A stretch of 64,000 nt of DNA, taken from contig NZ_JAGQDC010000003.1 of the NCBI RefSeq assembly GCF_023282985.1, forward strand, positions 392,012 through 456,011, given 5' to 3'. This document shows, one piece after another, positions 25,870 through 35,615 of the stretch. Source of the stretch: Serratia silvae. Lineage in GTDB: Bacteria; Pseudomonadota; Gammaproteobacteria; Enterobacterales; Enterobacteriaceae. The notes under the pieces were generated by a model. The model ran no database searches. It saw only the letters and a list, made by a program, of their open reading frames with translations, and was not told where the DNA came from. Positions within the stretch are counted from its first letter, which is position 1, and each line of letters opens with the position of its first letter. The position numbers and the translations under genes were made by a program.

Positions 25870-28563
25870 TTACAAGTCAAAATCTGCTCCATCCAGTTCG
25901 GGTGGCTTTTCCAACGGCAGCATAAAGTGGAAACTGGCTCCGCCTTCGGCGCGGTTCTCCGCCCAGATGCGGCCGCCGTGTACTTCAATAATGGCACGAC
26001 AAATCGCTAATCCCAAGCCAACGCCGGGGATTGCCGACTCTTTATTGCCACGGGAGAACTTGTCAAATATCAGCTGGGTCTGTTCCTCTGGGATACCAGG
26101 GCCATTATCCCAAACTTCTACTTCCAGCCACTCCGGCAGCGCGTGGGCGCGGATCCCGATGATAGCATCGGCACCAGCATATTTATTGGCATTTTCCACC
26201 AGGTTGGTGAAGACTCGCTCTAACAGGCTACCGTCGCAGTTGATCAACACCATTTCTGGCGGCAGCTCCACCTTGATCTCGTGCAATACCAGCAGCGGTT
26301 CCAGCATATGCAGCGATGCCCCGACGATCTCTTCCAGCGATTGCCACTCTTTGCGCAGGTTGAAGCCGCCAGATTGGATGCGAGCCATATCCAGCAGATT
26401 GTTCACCAGGCGGGTGGTACTGAGCACCTGCTGGCGGATTTGGCTGGCCTGTGGGGCGTGGCTGGAGCCTTCGGTTGCCAGATCCAGCGTCAGGATCTCT
26501 GCCTGACCAAACAGTACGGTAAGCGGAGTACGCAGGTCGTGAGAGAGGGCGGCCAGCAGCGAGTTACGTAGCTGTTCGCGTTCGGCATCCAGCTTGGCCT
26601 CTTCGGCACTGCGGGCCAGATGCAGACGTTCCAGCGCGTTGGCGATCAGTACCGCAAAGGTCTGTAACAGCCGTTGTTGTTCCGGCACCATCAACTGGCG
26701 CAGGTTGTTCGGCTCAATCGCCAGCAGGCCAAAGGTCTGTTTGGAGGTGCTGAGTGGCAGCAGCTGATAAGGAACGCCGGGCAGGGTGTCGGTACCGGCC
26801 CCGGCGGGTAAACCTTTGCCATAGCTCCAGCGGGCGATGGCTTCGTCTACCGACAGCAGGCCGCCTTCTTCACCCACCATCTGTTTTAAAGCGCCATCTT
26901 CCTGCGGCAACAGCAGTACGGTTTTAGCCTGGAAACTGCTGGAGATAAAATGACGGCTGGTCTTGGCGATGTCTTCCTTACTCAATGCCTGGCTAAGACC
27001 ACGGGACATCTCATACAAATGGCGCGCCCGTTGTTCGCGATAGCGTGCCACCCGTGCCTGATAACGCACCCCGGCGGTCAGATTACCAATGGTGATACCG
27101 ACGATTAGCATCACGGCAAAGGTCAGTAAATATTGCATGTCGCTGACGGCGAACGACCATTCGGGCTGTACAAAGAACAAATCGAAGCTGGCGACGTTGA
27201 TCACCGCAGCCAATACCGAAGGCCAGCGGCCAAAGAACAGGGCGACAAGTGCCACGCCCAGCAGGTAAACCATCACCAGGTTGGCCGAATCAATGCCTGG
27301 CAGCAGCCATTGCGACAGCAGCGTGATGATGGCGCATAAAACGACGGCAACGGCGCAGCCCCGCAGCTGGAAACGCCATTTTTCACTAAAGGCTCGGTTA
27401 TCGTGCTCTTTTATCTGCGGCTGCGGCGTATCGTTTTCCAGCGCGACAATCACCAGATCGAGATCCGGCCCAAGCTGCCCAAGGCGGTCGGCAAAGCTGC
27501 CGCGCAGCTTCCAGCGCTGTTCGCCACGGCGGCCAATAATGATTTTGCCCAGGTTATGTTCCCGGGCATAACGTAATACCGCGCGTTCTTCTGAAGGATC
27601 GGAAAGGGTGGCGGTTTCAGCCCCTAATTCTTGTGCCAGCCGCAAGGCCCGCAGGATGGCTCGCCGTTGATTCTCCGGCAGGCGGTGCAGCTTGGGGGTT
27701 TCGACATACACGGCATGCCAGTGGCAGCCGAGGCGTGCCGCCAGCCTTGCAGCGATGCGCACCAGCTTTTCGCTACCGCTGTTATGGCCGACGCACAGCA
27801 GGATGCTGTCACGGGTATGCCAGACCTTTTCACGCCCCTGGTTATCGCGAAAGGCCCGCATCTGATCGTCAACGCGGTCGGCGGTGCGGCGAAGTGCCAG
27901 CTCACGCAGGGCGATGAGGTTTCCCTTGCGGAAGAAATGTTCGATGGCACGTTCGGCCTGGCCGGGAATATAGACCTTGCCTTCGTTGAGCCGCTGGCGC
28001 AGATCGTCAGGGGGCAAGTCAACTAACACCACTTCGGTCGCTTCGTCAAACACGTGGTCGGGCACGGTTTCCCTGACCCGCACTCCGGTGATGCCGCCGA
28101 CGACGTCGTTCAGGCTTTCCAGATGCTGGACGTTAACCGTGGTCAACACATCGATACCGGCATCCAGCAGTTCATCCACATCCTGCCAGCGTTTGGGATG
28201 GCGTGAGCCTTGGGCGTTACTGTGCGCCAGCTCATCCATCAGGATCAGGGCAGGATTACGTGCCAAAGCGGCATCAAGGTCGAACTCCTGCACCTGGCGG
28301 CCGCGATGCTGGATGCGTTTTGCTGGCAGGATCGACAGCCCTTGCAGCAACGCCGCCGTTTCTTGGCGGCCGTGGGTTTCCACTACACCGATCAGCACGT
28401 CTAGCCCCTGCGCCCGTTGCCGCTGGGCCTCCTGCAACATGGCGTAGGTTTTACCTACCCCGGCACAGGCACCGAAGAAGACCTTCAGTTTGCCGCGTGG
28501 CTTTTCATTGGCGAGCGCCAGCAGGCTGTCAGGATCGGGGCGTTGCAGTTCGTCATCCACCAT
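25870..28563 (-). CDS. kdpD: Sensor histidine kinase KdpD
   Basis: Inner-membrane sensor kinase for potassium limitation, partner of KdpE. The 897-residue protein has the N-terminal KdpD domain with a Walker-type motif FFGACAGVGKTYAML and DELAHSNAQGSRHPKRW, a USP-like domain, four closely spaced membrane segments (about residues 395-500), a GAF-like region and the kinase core. The phospho-acceptor is His675 in ALSHDLRTPLT; N, G1 and G2 boxes follow (ENANKYAG, DNGPGIP, GVGLGLAIC). The ATG at 28563 follows AAGGAAC and matches the E. coli start; an in-frame extension of 13 codons upstream is less likely. It lies 76 bp after kdpC. Confidence 0.95.
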   Translation of the reverse strand: MVDDELQRPDPDSLLALANEKPRGKLKVFFGACAGVGKTYAMLQEAQRQRAQGLDVLIGVVETHGRQETAALLQGLSILPAKRIQHRGRQVQEFDLDAALARNPALILMDELAHSNAQGSRHPKRWQDVDELLDAGIDVLTTVNVQHLESLNDVVGGITGVRVRETVPDHVFDEATEVVLVDLPPDDLRQRLNEGKVYIPGQAERAIEHFFRKGNLIALRELALRRTADRVDDQMRAFRDNQGREKVWHTRDSILLCVGHNSGSEKLVRIAARLAARLGCHWHAVYVETPKLHRLPENQRRAILRALRLAQELGAETATLSDPSEERAVLRYAREHNLGKIIIGRRGEQRWKLRGSFADRLGQLGPDLDLVIVALENDTPQPQIKEHDNRAFSEKWRFQLRGCAVAVVLCAIITLLSQWLLPGIDSANLVMVYLLGVALVALFFGRWPSVLAAVINVASFDLFFVQPEWSFAVSDMQYLLTFAVMLIVGITIGNLTAGVRYQARVARYREQRARHLYEMSRGLSQALSKEDIAKTSRHFISSSFQAKTVLLLPQEDGALKQMVGEEGGLLSVDEAIARWSYGKGLPAGAGTDTLPGVPYQLLPLSTSKQTFGLLAIEPNNLRQLMVPEQQRLLQTFAVLIANALERLHLARSAEEAKLDAEREQLRNSLLAALSHDLRTPLTVLFGQAEILTLDLATEGSSHAPQASQIRQQVLSTTRLVNNLLDMARIQSGGFNLRKEWQSLEEIVGASLHMLEPLLVLHEIKVELPPEMVLINCDGSLLERVFTNLVENANKYAGADAIIGIRAHALPEWLEVEVWDNGPGIPEEQTQLIFDKFSRGNKESAIPGVGLGLAICRAIIEVHGGRIWAENRAEGGASFHFMLPLEKPPELDGADFDL

Positions 28564-28639
28564 CAAAGTTCCTTGTTTACCCATGCAAAGCGGGTTCGGC
28601 AATGCCGAACCCTTTAATTATGTTTTATCGCGTTTGTCG

Positions 28640-29209
28640 TTATTTCAACGCATCCAGCGCCATATTCAACTTCAGCACGTTGACCACCGATTCCCCCATA
28701 AAGTTGGGTGTGGCGCGATCGGTGTTTTCATCAATCAGTTTGGCAATCTGTTCCTGCGGCAACTGACGAGCGTTGGCGACACGCGCTAACTGATACTTGG
28801 CGGCGGCCAGCGAAATCTGCGGATCCAAGCCACTGCCGGAAGCGGTCAGCAGATCGACCGGGATCGGCCCGCTCATCGTCGGATTAGCCTGGCGCAGCTG
28901 CGTAGCCCGCTCACCGATCGCTTTATCCAGCGCCGGGTTGGTGGCGGCCAGATTACTGCCGCCTGATGCCAGCGTATTATAAGCCGAATCGCTGGTGGCA
29001 GAAGGGCGGCCCCAGAAATAACCCGGTTGGGTAAAATTCTGACCAATCAATGCCGAGCCGACCGCTTTATCCCCTTGATAGAGCAACGAGCCGTTGGCCG
29101 CCCCGCTGAACAGCAACTGCGACAGCCCAGTGGTGAGTAATGGGTAAGCGATACCGGTGATCACCGTCAGCAGGATCAGCATAACCAGAGAAGGACGGAA
29201 ATAAGACAT
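28640..29209 (-). CDS. kdpC: Potassium-transporting ATPase subunit KdpC
   Basis: Accessory subunit of the KdpFABC potassium pump, with one N-terminal membrane helix (residues about 7-28) and a periplasmic domain. The 189-residue protein shows the family segments GSALIGQNFTQPGYFWGRPSA, ASGGSNLAATNPAL and VNVLKLNMALD at the end. The start MSYFRPSLVML corresponds to the E. coli start; a second ATG three bases upstream (29212) has an equally good distance to GAGGAA, and the open frame reaches 29242. Unusually, an ERIC element separates it from kdpB. Confidence 0.94.
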   Translation of the reverse strand: MSYFRPSLVMLILLTVITGIAYPLLTTGLSQLLFSGAANGSLLYQGDKAVGSALIGQNFTQPGYFWGRPSATSDSAYNTLASGGSNLAATNPALDKAIGERATQLRQANPTMSGPIPVDLLTASGSGLDPQISLAAAKYQLARVANARQLPQEQIAKLIDENTDRATPNFMGESVVNVLKLNMALDALK

Positions 29210-29223
29210 CATAAATTCCTCGT

Positions 29224-29349
29224 TATACCCTTCATCTTTCAAACCGCAGCGTTGTTACCTGCGCTCACTCACCCCAGTCACTTACTGAAGTAAGCTCCTG
29301 GGGATGAATGAGCTTGTCGCCTAGCTGCAATTTGAACGCTATTGGGTAT
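29224..29349. repeat. ERIC element inside the kdp operon
   Basis: A 126-bp imperfect palindrome running from ATACCC to GGGTAT, with the ERIC core motifs CACCCCAGTCACTTACTGAA and GTAAGCTCCTGGGGAT. It fills the kdpB-kdpC gap, which is normally only a few bases. It must be transcribed with the operon. Confidence 0.88.
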
Positions 29350-29355
29350 GTGTTA

Positions 29356-31422
29356 TTAAGCTATGAGTAATGCAGTCAGCAATAGATCGATCAGTTTGAT
29401 ACCCACGAACGGTACCAGCAGGCCACCCACACCATACAGCCACAAGTTACGACGCAGCAGTGCGGCGGCGCTCATTGCCTTATAGCTCACCCCTTTCAAC
29501 GCCAATGGGATCAGGAAGACGATCACCAGGGCGTTGAAGATCACCGCCGACATAATCGCCGAGGCGGGGGAGTGCAGTTGCATTACGTTCAGCGCATTCA
29601 GCTGCGGATAGGTTGCCGCGAAGGCCGCCGGGATAATGGCAAAGTACTTCGCTACGTCGTTGGCGATACTGAAGGTGGTCAGCGAACCGCGTGTCATCAG
29701 CATCTGCTTGCCGATATGCACCACTTCGATCAGCTTGGTCGGGTTTGAGTCCAGATCGACCATGTTGCCCGCTTCCTTGGCCGCCTGCGTCCCCGAGTTC
29801 ATGGCAACCGCCACGTCGGCCTGCGCCAGTGCCGGGGCGTCGTTGGTGCCGTCGCCGGTCATCGCGACCAGGCGTCCTTCCGCCTGATACTGACGGATCA
29901 GCGCCAGTTTGGCCTCTGGCGTGGCTTCCGACAGGAAGTCATCCACACCGGCTTCGGCTGCGATGGCGGCGGCGGTCAGGCGGTTATCCCCGGTGATCAT
30001 CACCGTCTTGATGCCCATCTTGCGCAGTTCGGCAAAGCGTTCTTTAATCCCGCCTTTGACGATGTCTTTCAGCGCCACTACCCCCAGCACGCGTGGCCCT
30101 TCGGCGACCACCAACGGCGTACCGCCAGTACGAGCAACGCTTTCCACCAACTCATCTACCGCGCGTGGGAAGTGACCATTGTTGGATTCGACGTGGCGGC
30201 GAATGGCGTCCACCGCCCCTTTACGGATCATCCGGTCCTGCACGTTGACGCCGCTCATGCGGGTTTGTGCAGAGAACGGTACGAAGGTGGCGTTCAACGC
30301 CTGCAAATCGCGTTCGCGCAGGTTGAAGCGCTGCTTGGCCAGCACCACGATACTGCGGCCTTCCGGCGTTTCATCGGCTAACGAAGAGAGTTGGGCGGCA
30401 TCGGCCAGCTCTTGCTCTTTTACCCCGGGTGCTGGCAGGAATTCGGACGCCTGACGGTTACCGAGGGTAATAGTACCGGTCTTGTCCAACAGCAGTACGT
30501 CAACGTCACCGGCGGCCTCAACGGCGCGCCCGCTGGTGGCGATCACGTTGGCACCCAGCATACGGCTCATCCCGGCGACGCCGATAGCGGACAACAGCCC
30601 ACCGATGGTGGTCGGGATCAGGCAGACTAGCAAGGCCACCAACACGGTGATTGACACTATGCTGCCGCTACCTGCGGCTTCCACGCTGTATTGTGAGTAA
30701 GGGAATAGGGTAGCGGTCGCCAGTACAAACACGATAGTCAACGCCACCAACAAAATGGTCAGTGCCACTTCGTTTGGGGTTTTACGGCGTTTAGCACCTT
30801 CTACCATCGCGATCATGCGATCGAGGAAGGTTTCGCCTGGGTTGACGCTGCACTGCACCACCAGCCAGTCGGACAGGATACGCGTCCCGCCGGTCACGGA
30901 GGAGAAGTCACCGCCGGATTCACGGATCACCGGTGCAGATTCACCAGTGATGGCGCTTTCATCAACCGAGGCGCCGCCTTCCAGCACTTCGCCATCGCAA
31001 GGGATGGTATCGCCAGCTTCCACCAGCACGATATCCCCTTTACGCAGGCTCTCGGCCGAGACTTGCTCGGTGGCGCCATCACGCTTCGGCGTGGCGAGTT
31101 TCTTCGCCCAACTGGTTTTCTTGGTGCCCTTCAGGCTTTCCGCCTGAGCCTTGCTGCGTCCTTCCGCCAGTGCCTCGGCGAAGTTGGCGAACAGCACGGT
31201 AAACCACAGCCACATAGCGATGCTGCCGGTAAAGGCCGCGCTACCTTCGGCGTTGCCTGAAAGCACCGCCAGCCAAATGGCTGAAGTCAGGATACTGCCG
31301 AGGTACACCACGAACATCACCGGGTTACGCCACTGAACGCGTGGGTCCAGCTTTTTCACCGCATCGATCAGCGCGGTACGCATCAGTGCCGGTTCAAACA
31401 GTGCGCGTTGTTTGCGAGTCAT
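29356..31422 (-). CDS. kdpB: Potassium-transporting ATPase catalytic subunit KdpB
   Basis: P-type ATPase subunit that powers high-affinity potassium uptake. The 688-residue protein has the actuator motif ITGESAPV, the phosphorylation site Asp313 in [10 protein letters not shown], the nucleotide-binding region and the hinge motif [18 protein letters not shown]. Membrane segments lie near the N-terminus, at about residues 220-290 and at the C-terminus. It is six residues longer than the E. coli protein. It follows kdpA by 25 bp and is separated from kdpC by an ERIC element. Confidence 0.97.
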   Translation of the reverse strand: MTRKQRALFEPALMRTALIDAVKKLDPRVQWRNPVMFVVYLGSILTSAIWLAVLSGNAEGSAAFTGSIAMWLWFTVLFANFAEALAEGRSKAQAESLKGTKKTSWAKKLATPKRDGATEQVSAESLRKGDIVLVEAGDTIPCDGEVLEGGASVDESAITGESAPVIRESGGDFSSVTGGTRILSDWLVVQCSVNPGETFLDRMIAMVEGAKRRKTPNEVALTILLVALTIVFVLATATLFPYSQYSVEAAGSGSIVSITVLVALLVCLIPTTIGGLLSAIGVAGMSRMLGANVIATSGRAVEAAGDVDVLLLDKTGTITLGNRQASEFLPAPGVKEQELADAAQLSSLADETPEGRSIVVLAKQRFNLRERDLQALNATFVPFSAQTRMSGVNVQDRMIRKGAVDAIRRHVESNNGHFPRAVDELVESVARTGGTPLVVAEGPRVLGVVALKDIVKGGIKERFAELRKMGIKTVMITGDNRLTAAAIAAEAGVDDFLSEATPEAKLALIRQYQAEGRLVAMTGDGTNDAPALAQADVAVAMNSGTQAAKEAGNMVDLDSNPTKLIEVVHIGKQMLMTRGSLTTFSIANDVAKYFAIIPAAFAATYPQLNALNVMQLHSPASAIMSAVIFNALVIVFLIPLALKGVSYKAMSAAALLRRNLWLYGVGGLLVPFVGIKLIDLLLTALLIA

Positions 31423-31447
31423 CTTGTTCTTCTCTCTGTTATGACTG

Positions 31448-33136
31448 TTAATTGGCCAACCACAGTTGTAAATGTTCGGCTACCGGGCCTAGTGCCAGTG
31501 CAGGAACGAAGGTCAAGGCACCTACCAGCAGGATGGTGCCGACCAGCAGGCCGATAAACAGTGGCCCGTAGGTTGGCAGCGTGCCATTGCCCGCTGGTTG
31601 GCGTTTTTTGACACACAGCGAACCCGCAATGGCCAGCACCGGTAGGATCACCCCGAAGCGGCCAACAAACATCGCAAAGGCCAGCAGCAGGTTGTAGAAC
31701 GGCGTGTTGACGCTCAGACCAGCAAAGGCGCTACCGTTGTTGTTGGCGGCCGAAGAGACGGCGTACAGCACTTCACTGAAGCCATGTGCCCCTGGGTTGA
31801 GGATGCCAGCACGGCCAGCGTCGGTAGCAATTGCCAACGCGGTGCCCAGCAGTACCAAGGTCGGCGTCACCAGGATCGCCAGCGCGGTCATCTTCATGTC
31901 ATAAACATCGATCTTCTTGCCGAGATATTCCGGCGTGCGGCCAATCATCAGTCCGGCGATAAATACCGTCAGCAGCACGAACAGCAGCATGCCGTACAGG
32001 CCGGAACCGACGCCGCCGAACACGACCTCGCCAATCTGCATCAGCCACATCGGCACCATGCCACCCAGCGCGGTAAAGGAGTCATGCATGGCGTTGACGG
32101 CACCGCAGGAGGCCGCAGTGGTTACCACCGAGAACATGCTGCTGGCGAGAATGCCAAAGCGGGACTCTTTACCTTCCATATTGATGTTGCTGCTACTGCC
32201 CAGTGCGCTCAGATGCGGGTTGCCAGCCAGCTCGGCGTTCATCACCACGATCACCGCAATGATGAAGATCAGCGCCATGGCCCAGATCAGCGCGTGACCC
32301 TGACGGTTTTCACCGGCCACCTGACCAAAGGCGAAGCACAGGGCGCAAGGGATTAGGAAGATCGCCAGCATCTGCACAAAGTTGGTCAATACGGTCGGGT
32401 TTTCAAACGGATGTGCCGAGTTGGCACCGAAGAAGCCCCCGCCGTTGGTGCCGAGCAACTTGATCGCTTCCTGCGAGGCCACAGGCCCCATCGGCAAGGT
32501 CTGCTGTGCCCCTTCCAGCGTGGTCACATGCAGGTAAGGCAGGAAGTTCTGCAATGTCCCCTGGCTGACGAAGAACAGCGCGATCAGTAGTGACAGCGGC
32601 AACAGCACATACAGGGTAATGCGCAGGATATCGATCCAGGCGTTACCGATAGTAGCGCTGGAACGGCGTGCAAAGGCCCGGATCAGGGCAAAGGCCACGG
32701 CGATACCGGTAGCGGCAGAAAGGAAGTTCTGTACCGCCAGCCCGGCCATCTGGCTGAGATAGCTGAGGGTGTTTTCCCCGCTGAAGGCCTGCCAGTTGGT
32801 ATTGGTGACGAAGCTGACGGCGGTATTGAACGCCAGATCCCAGGATAAACCGGGGAACCCTTGCGGGTTGAGCGGTAAAGAACCCTGTGTCATCAGCAGC
32901 GCAAACAGCAGCACGATACCGAGGATATTGAACCACAGGATCGCCAGCGCGTATTGCCACCAGTTCATCTCAGCGGTGTCATTACCGCAGCAACGCCAGA
33001 CGGCTGCTTCCACATGGCGCAGCACCGGTAGCGGTTCTCCCTCGATCAGGCGAGCCATAAAACTGCCCAGGGGACGAGCCAGCACCAGAAGCACCAGCAT
33101 AAAGCTGGCGATCAACAAGAAGGCTGAAGCTGCCAT
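31448..33136 (-). CDS. kdpA: Potassium-transporting ATPase subunit KdpA
   Basis: Potassium-binding channel-like subunit of KdpFABC, with about ten membrane helices. The 562-residue protein shows the four selectivity-filter-like regions, including [57 protein letters not shown] and [15 protein letters not shown]. Length and order match E. coli KdpA. The start codon overlaps the kdpF stop by one base (TGATG), so translation of the pair is coupled. Confidence 0.97.
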   Translation of the reverse strand: MAASAFLLIASFMLVLLVLARPLGSFMARLIEGEPLPVLRHVEAAVWRCCGNDTAEMNWWQYALAILWFNILGIVLLFALLMTQGSLPLNPQGFPGLSWDLAFNTAVSFVTNTNWQAFSGENTLSYLSQMAGLAVQNFLSAATGIAVAFALIRAFARRSSATIGNAWIDILRITLYVLLPLSLLIALFFVSQGTLQNFLPYLHVTTLEGAQQTLPMGPVASQEAIKLLGTNGGGFFGANSAHPFENPTVLTNFVQMLAIFLIPCALCFAFGQVAGENRQGHALIWAMALIFIIAVIVVMNAELAGNPHLSALGSSSNINMEGKESRFGILASSMFSVVTTAASCGAVNAMHDSFTALGGMVPMWLMQIGEVVFGGVGSGLYGMLLFVLLTVFIAGLMIGRTPEYLGKKIDVYDMKMTALAILVTPTLVLLGTALAIATDAGRAGILNPGAHGFSEVLYAVSSAANNNGSAFAGLSVNTPFYNLLLAFAMFVGRFGVILPVLAIAGSLCVKKRQPAGNGTLPTYGPLFIGLLVGTILLVGALTFVPALALGPVAEHLQLWLAN

Positions 33137-33225
33137 CAGAAGTCCTCCGCATTAAACAGGGCATAAATCAGATAGCCCAACAGCAGCAGGACCAACAGCG
33201 CACCACCAATAACGCTGAAACTCAC
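33136..33225 (-). CDS. kdpF: Potassium-transporting ATPase subunit KdpF
   Basis: A 29-residue single-span membrane peptide that stabilises the KdpABC complex. It reads [20 protein letters not shown] followed by [10 protein letters not shown], the KdpF pattern. The start is GTG at 33225, preceded by GGAGGTG. It is the first gene of the operon and overlaps the kdpA start by one base. The KdpE box lies 80-100 bp upstream. Confidence 0.9.
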   Translation of the reverse strand: MSFSVIGGALLVLLLLGYLIYALFNAEDF

Positions 33226-33305
33226 GGGACACCTCCAGAGGTGTTGTTTTTGATAGCCTGAGTGTAGGGAGAGCAGTAAAAAGAAGATGAAAAAATAGCG
33301 GGGAA

Positions 33306-33327
33306 GGGTGTAAAAAAAGTATAAAAA
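33306..33327 (-). promoter_or_regulatory. KdpE operator upstream of kdpF
   Basis: On the minus strand TTTTTATACTTTTTTTACAC followed by CC matches the KdpE binding sequence of E. coli (TTTATAC-T-run-ACACC), recalled from memory. It ends 80 bp before the kdpF start, where an activator is expected. Confidence 0.8.
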
Positions 33328-33655
33328 TGATTGAAATTTCGGCAGAAAACGGCGGTTTTATGCGCTCCTGGCGTTTAGGTTGTTGGGCTGGTGGCGTAAA
33401 AATCCGCTCAATGGCGCTTGCAACGGCAAGAAACCACATTTTAACCAATGTTAAGTTAGTTACTAACCATGCCGTAACAAAATTACGTTGTGGCGGCTTT
33501 TTTGCGCTATTTTTGTCCATTTTAGTGGTCGGATGAGTTGTAAAATTACAACATATGCGGTAATATTTTGCTCAGTTTCCAATTGGTCTTCATTTACCGT
33601 TTTGCATTGCGTCTGGTCCTGACAACCTGACGCGGATGTTTTGAAGGAGGTTCGC

Positions 33656-33862
33656 ATGTCTAACTATCAAGCCTATCCGTTGCATCGGATCCTCCTGCGC
33701 CGCAGCGCAGTGGTTCTGGTCGGTGTTATCGCCTTACCGGTTATGCTGTTCCGTGCCGATCGCGCACGTTTTTACAGCTATTTACACCGCGTGTGGTCGA
33801 AAACCAGCAATAAACCGGTCTGGCTGCAACAGGCAGAAACGGCATCCTGCGATTTTTACTGA
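33656..33862 (+). CDS. ybfA: YbfA family small membrane protein (DUF2517)
   Basis: A 68-residue protein with the same length as E. coli YbfA. The C-terminal half ([20 protein letters not shown], then VWLQQAE) is nearly the same as in E. coli. One membrane span is likely at about residues 18-36 ([16 protein letters not shown]). Function is unknown. The start ATG 33656 follows a strong AAGGAGG. It diverges from kdpF, as ybfA does in E. coli, so a shared response to potassium or osmolarity is possible but unproven. Confidence 0.9.
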   Translation: MSNYQAYPLHRILLRRSAVVLVGVIALPVMLFRADRARFYSYLHRVWSKTSNKPVWLQQAETASCDFY

Positions 33863-33885
33863 TCCAGGCCCGTCGCAATACTACG

Positions 33886-33914
33886 AACCCTCGCCCTTGT
33901 GGCGGGGGTTTTTG
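33886..33914 (+). terminator. Rho-independent terminator of ybfA
   Basis: AACCCTCGCC pairs with GGCGGGGGTT around CTTGT and is followed by TTTG. It starts 23 bp after the ybfA stop. Confidence 0.8.
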
Positions 33915-33978
33915 CGTTTTAAGCCGCACTAACGCATCAATTATTCTACACTTTTAACATTATCCAGCGGGAGACAAG

Positions 33979-34152
33979 ATCATCGTTTTTCACCGCCGTT
34001 ATAAACTTTCACTATCGCCGGGGATGCAACCGCTGCTGGCACCGATTACGCTGTTAAAACATGACATGGCCGAATATCCTGATAACTAACTGGCGCAACA
34101 GCGCTATTTTGAGCCTTACCCGGAGGCGCTGCGCCTGCGCTATGGGCATTAA
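33979..34152 (+). pseudogene. ybgA: Remnant of ybgA (DUF1722)
   Basis: Read from 33979, the frame gives FHRRYKLSLSPG, then QPLLAPITLLKHDMAEYPDN, a stop at 34087-34089, then LAQQRYFEPYPEALRLRYGH and a final stop. The pieces match E. coli YbgA at YHSRYKLVFLA (middle), QPLLAPLMRIKHYMALYPDA and QRYFELWPRVINLRHSG (C-terminus). The N-terminal part and about 75 middle residues are missing, and the frame holds an internal stop. In E. coli ybgA sits directly in front of phr, exactly where this remnant lies. It cannot encode a working protein. Confidence 0.8.
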
Positions 34153-34167
34153 CCTGCAAGGAATGTT

Positions 34168-35598
34168 ATGACCACTCATCTGGTCTGGTTGCGTAACGAT
34201 CTACGCATTACCGACAATAAAGCCCTGTCTGCCGCCTGTAGCGATCCGCAAGCCAAGGTGTTGGCGCTATTTATCGCCACTCCTGTGCAATGGAGGCAGC
34301 ACCAGATGGCACCCCGTCAGGCGGCGTTTATCCACGCTAATCTGTTGCAAGTACAAGCGGCGCTGGCGGCTCGCGGGATTGAACTGATTTGCCATCAGGG
34401 CGACGATTTTGCTGGTTCGATTAACTGGCTGGTGCAGTTTTGCCATCAGCAGCAGGTCACGGCCCTGTTTTACAACCGTCAGTATGAAATCAATGAACGT
34501 CAGCGTGATGCCCAGTTGGAACAGGCGTTGGCCGGGCAGGTGAGCTGCCACAGTTTTGACGATAGCCTGTTGCTGCCCCCCGGCAGCGTGCAAACCGGCA
34601 ACGGTGAGATGTACAAGGTGTATACGCCTTTTCGCAAAGCCTTTCTTCAGCGGCTGACCGTGTCCGACGTGAGCTCTCTCCCTGCCCCACGCCCGCGTGG
34701 GGAAGCCGTTGAGTTTACCGCAGCAGCAGCGTTCGATTATCCTTTGGCTGAAGTGGGTGAGGGATATCCCGCGGGCGAAGAGGCTGCGCTGCAAAGGCTG
34801 CGTGCTTTCTGCCGCGAGCAGGTGCAAGACTATGCGACACAGCGCGATCTGCCCGCCATTGCCGGCACCAGCAATCTGTCACCCTATCTGGCTATTGGCG
34901 TGATCTCTCCCCGCCAGTGCGTCAACCGTCTGCGCGTGGAGTGCCCCGATGTGCTGGAAGATCCGCAAAGCGGTGCTTTCTGTTGGCTTAATGAGCTGAT
35001 CTGGCGAGAATTTTATCGTCACCTGATGGTGGCGTATCCTGCGTTATGCAAGCATCGTCCGTTTATCGCCTGGACGGATAAGGTATGCTGGCAACGCGAC
35101 GATGCGGCGTTACTGGCCTGGCAACAGGGCAATACCGGTTACCCGATTGTCGATGCTGCCATGCGTCAGCTTAATCAAACCGGCTGGATGCATAATCGCC
35201 TGCGGATGATCGCGGCCAGCTTTCTGGTCAAGGATCTACTGATTGACTGGCGCGCCGGCGAACACTATTTCATGTCCCAATTGCTGGATGGCGATCTGGC
35301 CGCCAACAACGGTGGCTGGCAGTGGGCCGCTTCTACCGGCACCGATGCCGCGCCTTATTTCCGCATCTTTAACCCGACCACTCAGGGCGAACGTTTTGAT
35401 CCAAAAGGCACTTTTATCCGTAAATGGTTGCCTGAACTGGCGGATGTACCGGACAATGAGCTTCATCAACCCCATCGCTGGGCAGAAAAGCAGCAGCAGG
35501 TACTGAACTATCCGCAGCCGATAGTCCAACACCAGCAGGCTCGACTGGAGACGTTGGCGGCTTTTGAAGCGGCCAAGCGAGGGGGGACTTTAAAGTAA
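34168..35598 (+). CDS. phr: Deoxyribodipyrimidine photolyase (CPD photolyase)
   Basis: Light-driven repair of cyclobutane pyrimidine dimers. The 476-residue protein starts MTTHLVWLRNDLRITDN, the photolyase N-terminal domain that binds the methenyltetrahydrofolate antenna. The C-terminal FAD domain has GTSNLSPYLAIGVISPRQC, WLNELIWREFYRH, NTGYPIVDAAMRQLNQTGWM and the highly conserved DGDLAANNGGWQWAASTGTD. Length is close to E. coli PhrB (472). It starts 15 bp after the ybgA remnant, and the downstream gene follows within 18 bp. Confidence 0.97.
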   Translation: MTTHLVWLRNDLRITDNKALSAACSDPQAKVLALFIATPVQWRQHQMAPRQAAFIHANLLQVQAALAARGIELICHQGDDFAGSINWLVQFCHQQQVTALFYNRQYEINERQRDAQLEQALAGQVSCHSFDDSLLLPPGSVQTGNGEMYKVYTPFRKAFLQRLTVSDVSSLPAPRPRGEAVEFTAAAAFDYPLAEVGEGYPAGEEAALQRLRAFCREQVQDYATQRDLPAIAGTSNLSPYLAIGVISPRQCVNRLRVECPDVLEDPQSGAFCWLNELIWREFYRHLMVAYPALCKHRPFIAWTDKVCWQRDDAALLAWQQGNTGYPIVDAAMRQLNQTGWMHNRLRMIAASFLVKDLLIDWRAGEHYFMSQLLDGDLAANNGGWQWAASTGTDAAPYFRIFNPTTQGERFDPKGTFIRKWLPELADVPDNELHQPHRWAEKQQQVLNYPQPIVQHQQARLETLAAFEAAKRGGTLK

Positions 35599-35615
35599 CA
35601 GCAAGGAGCTTCCTG

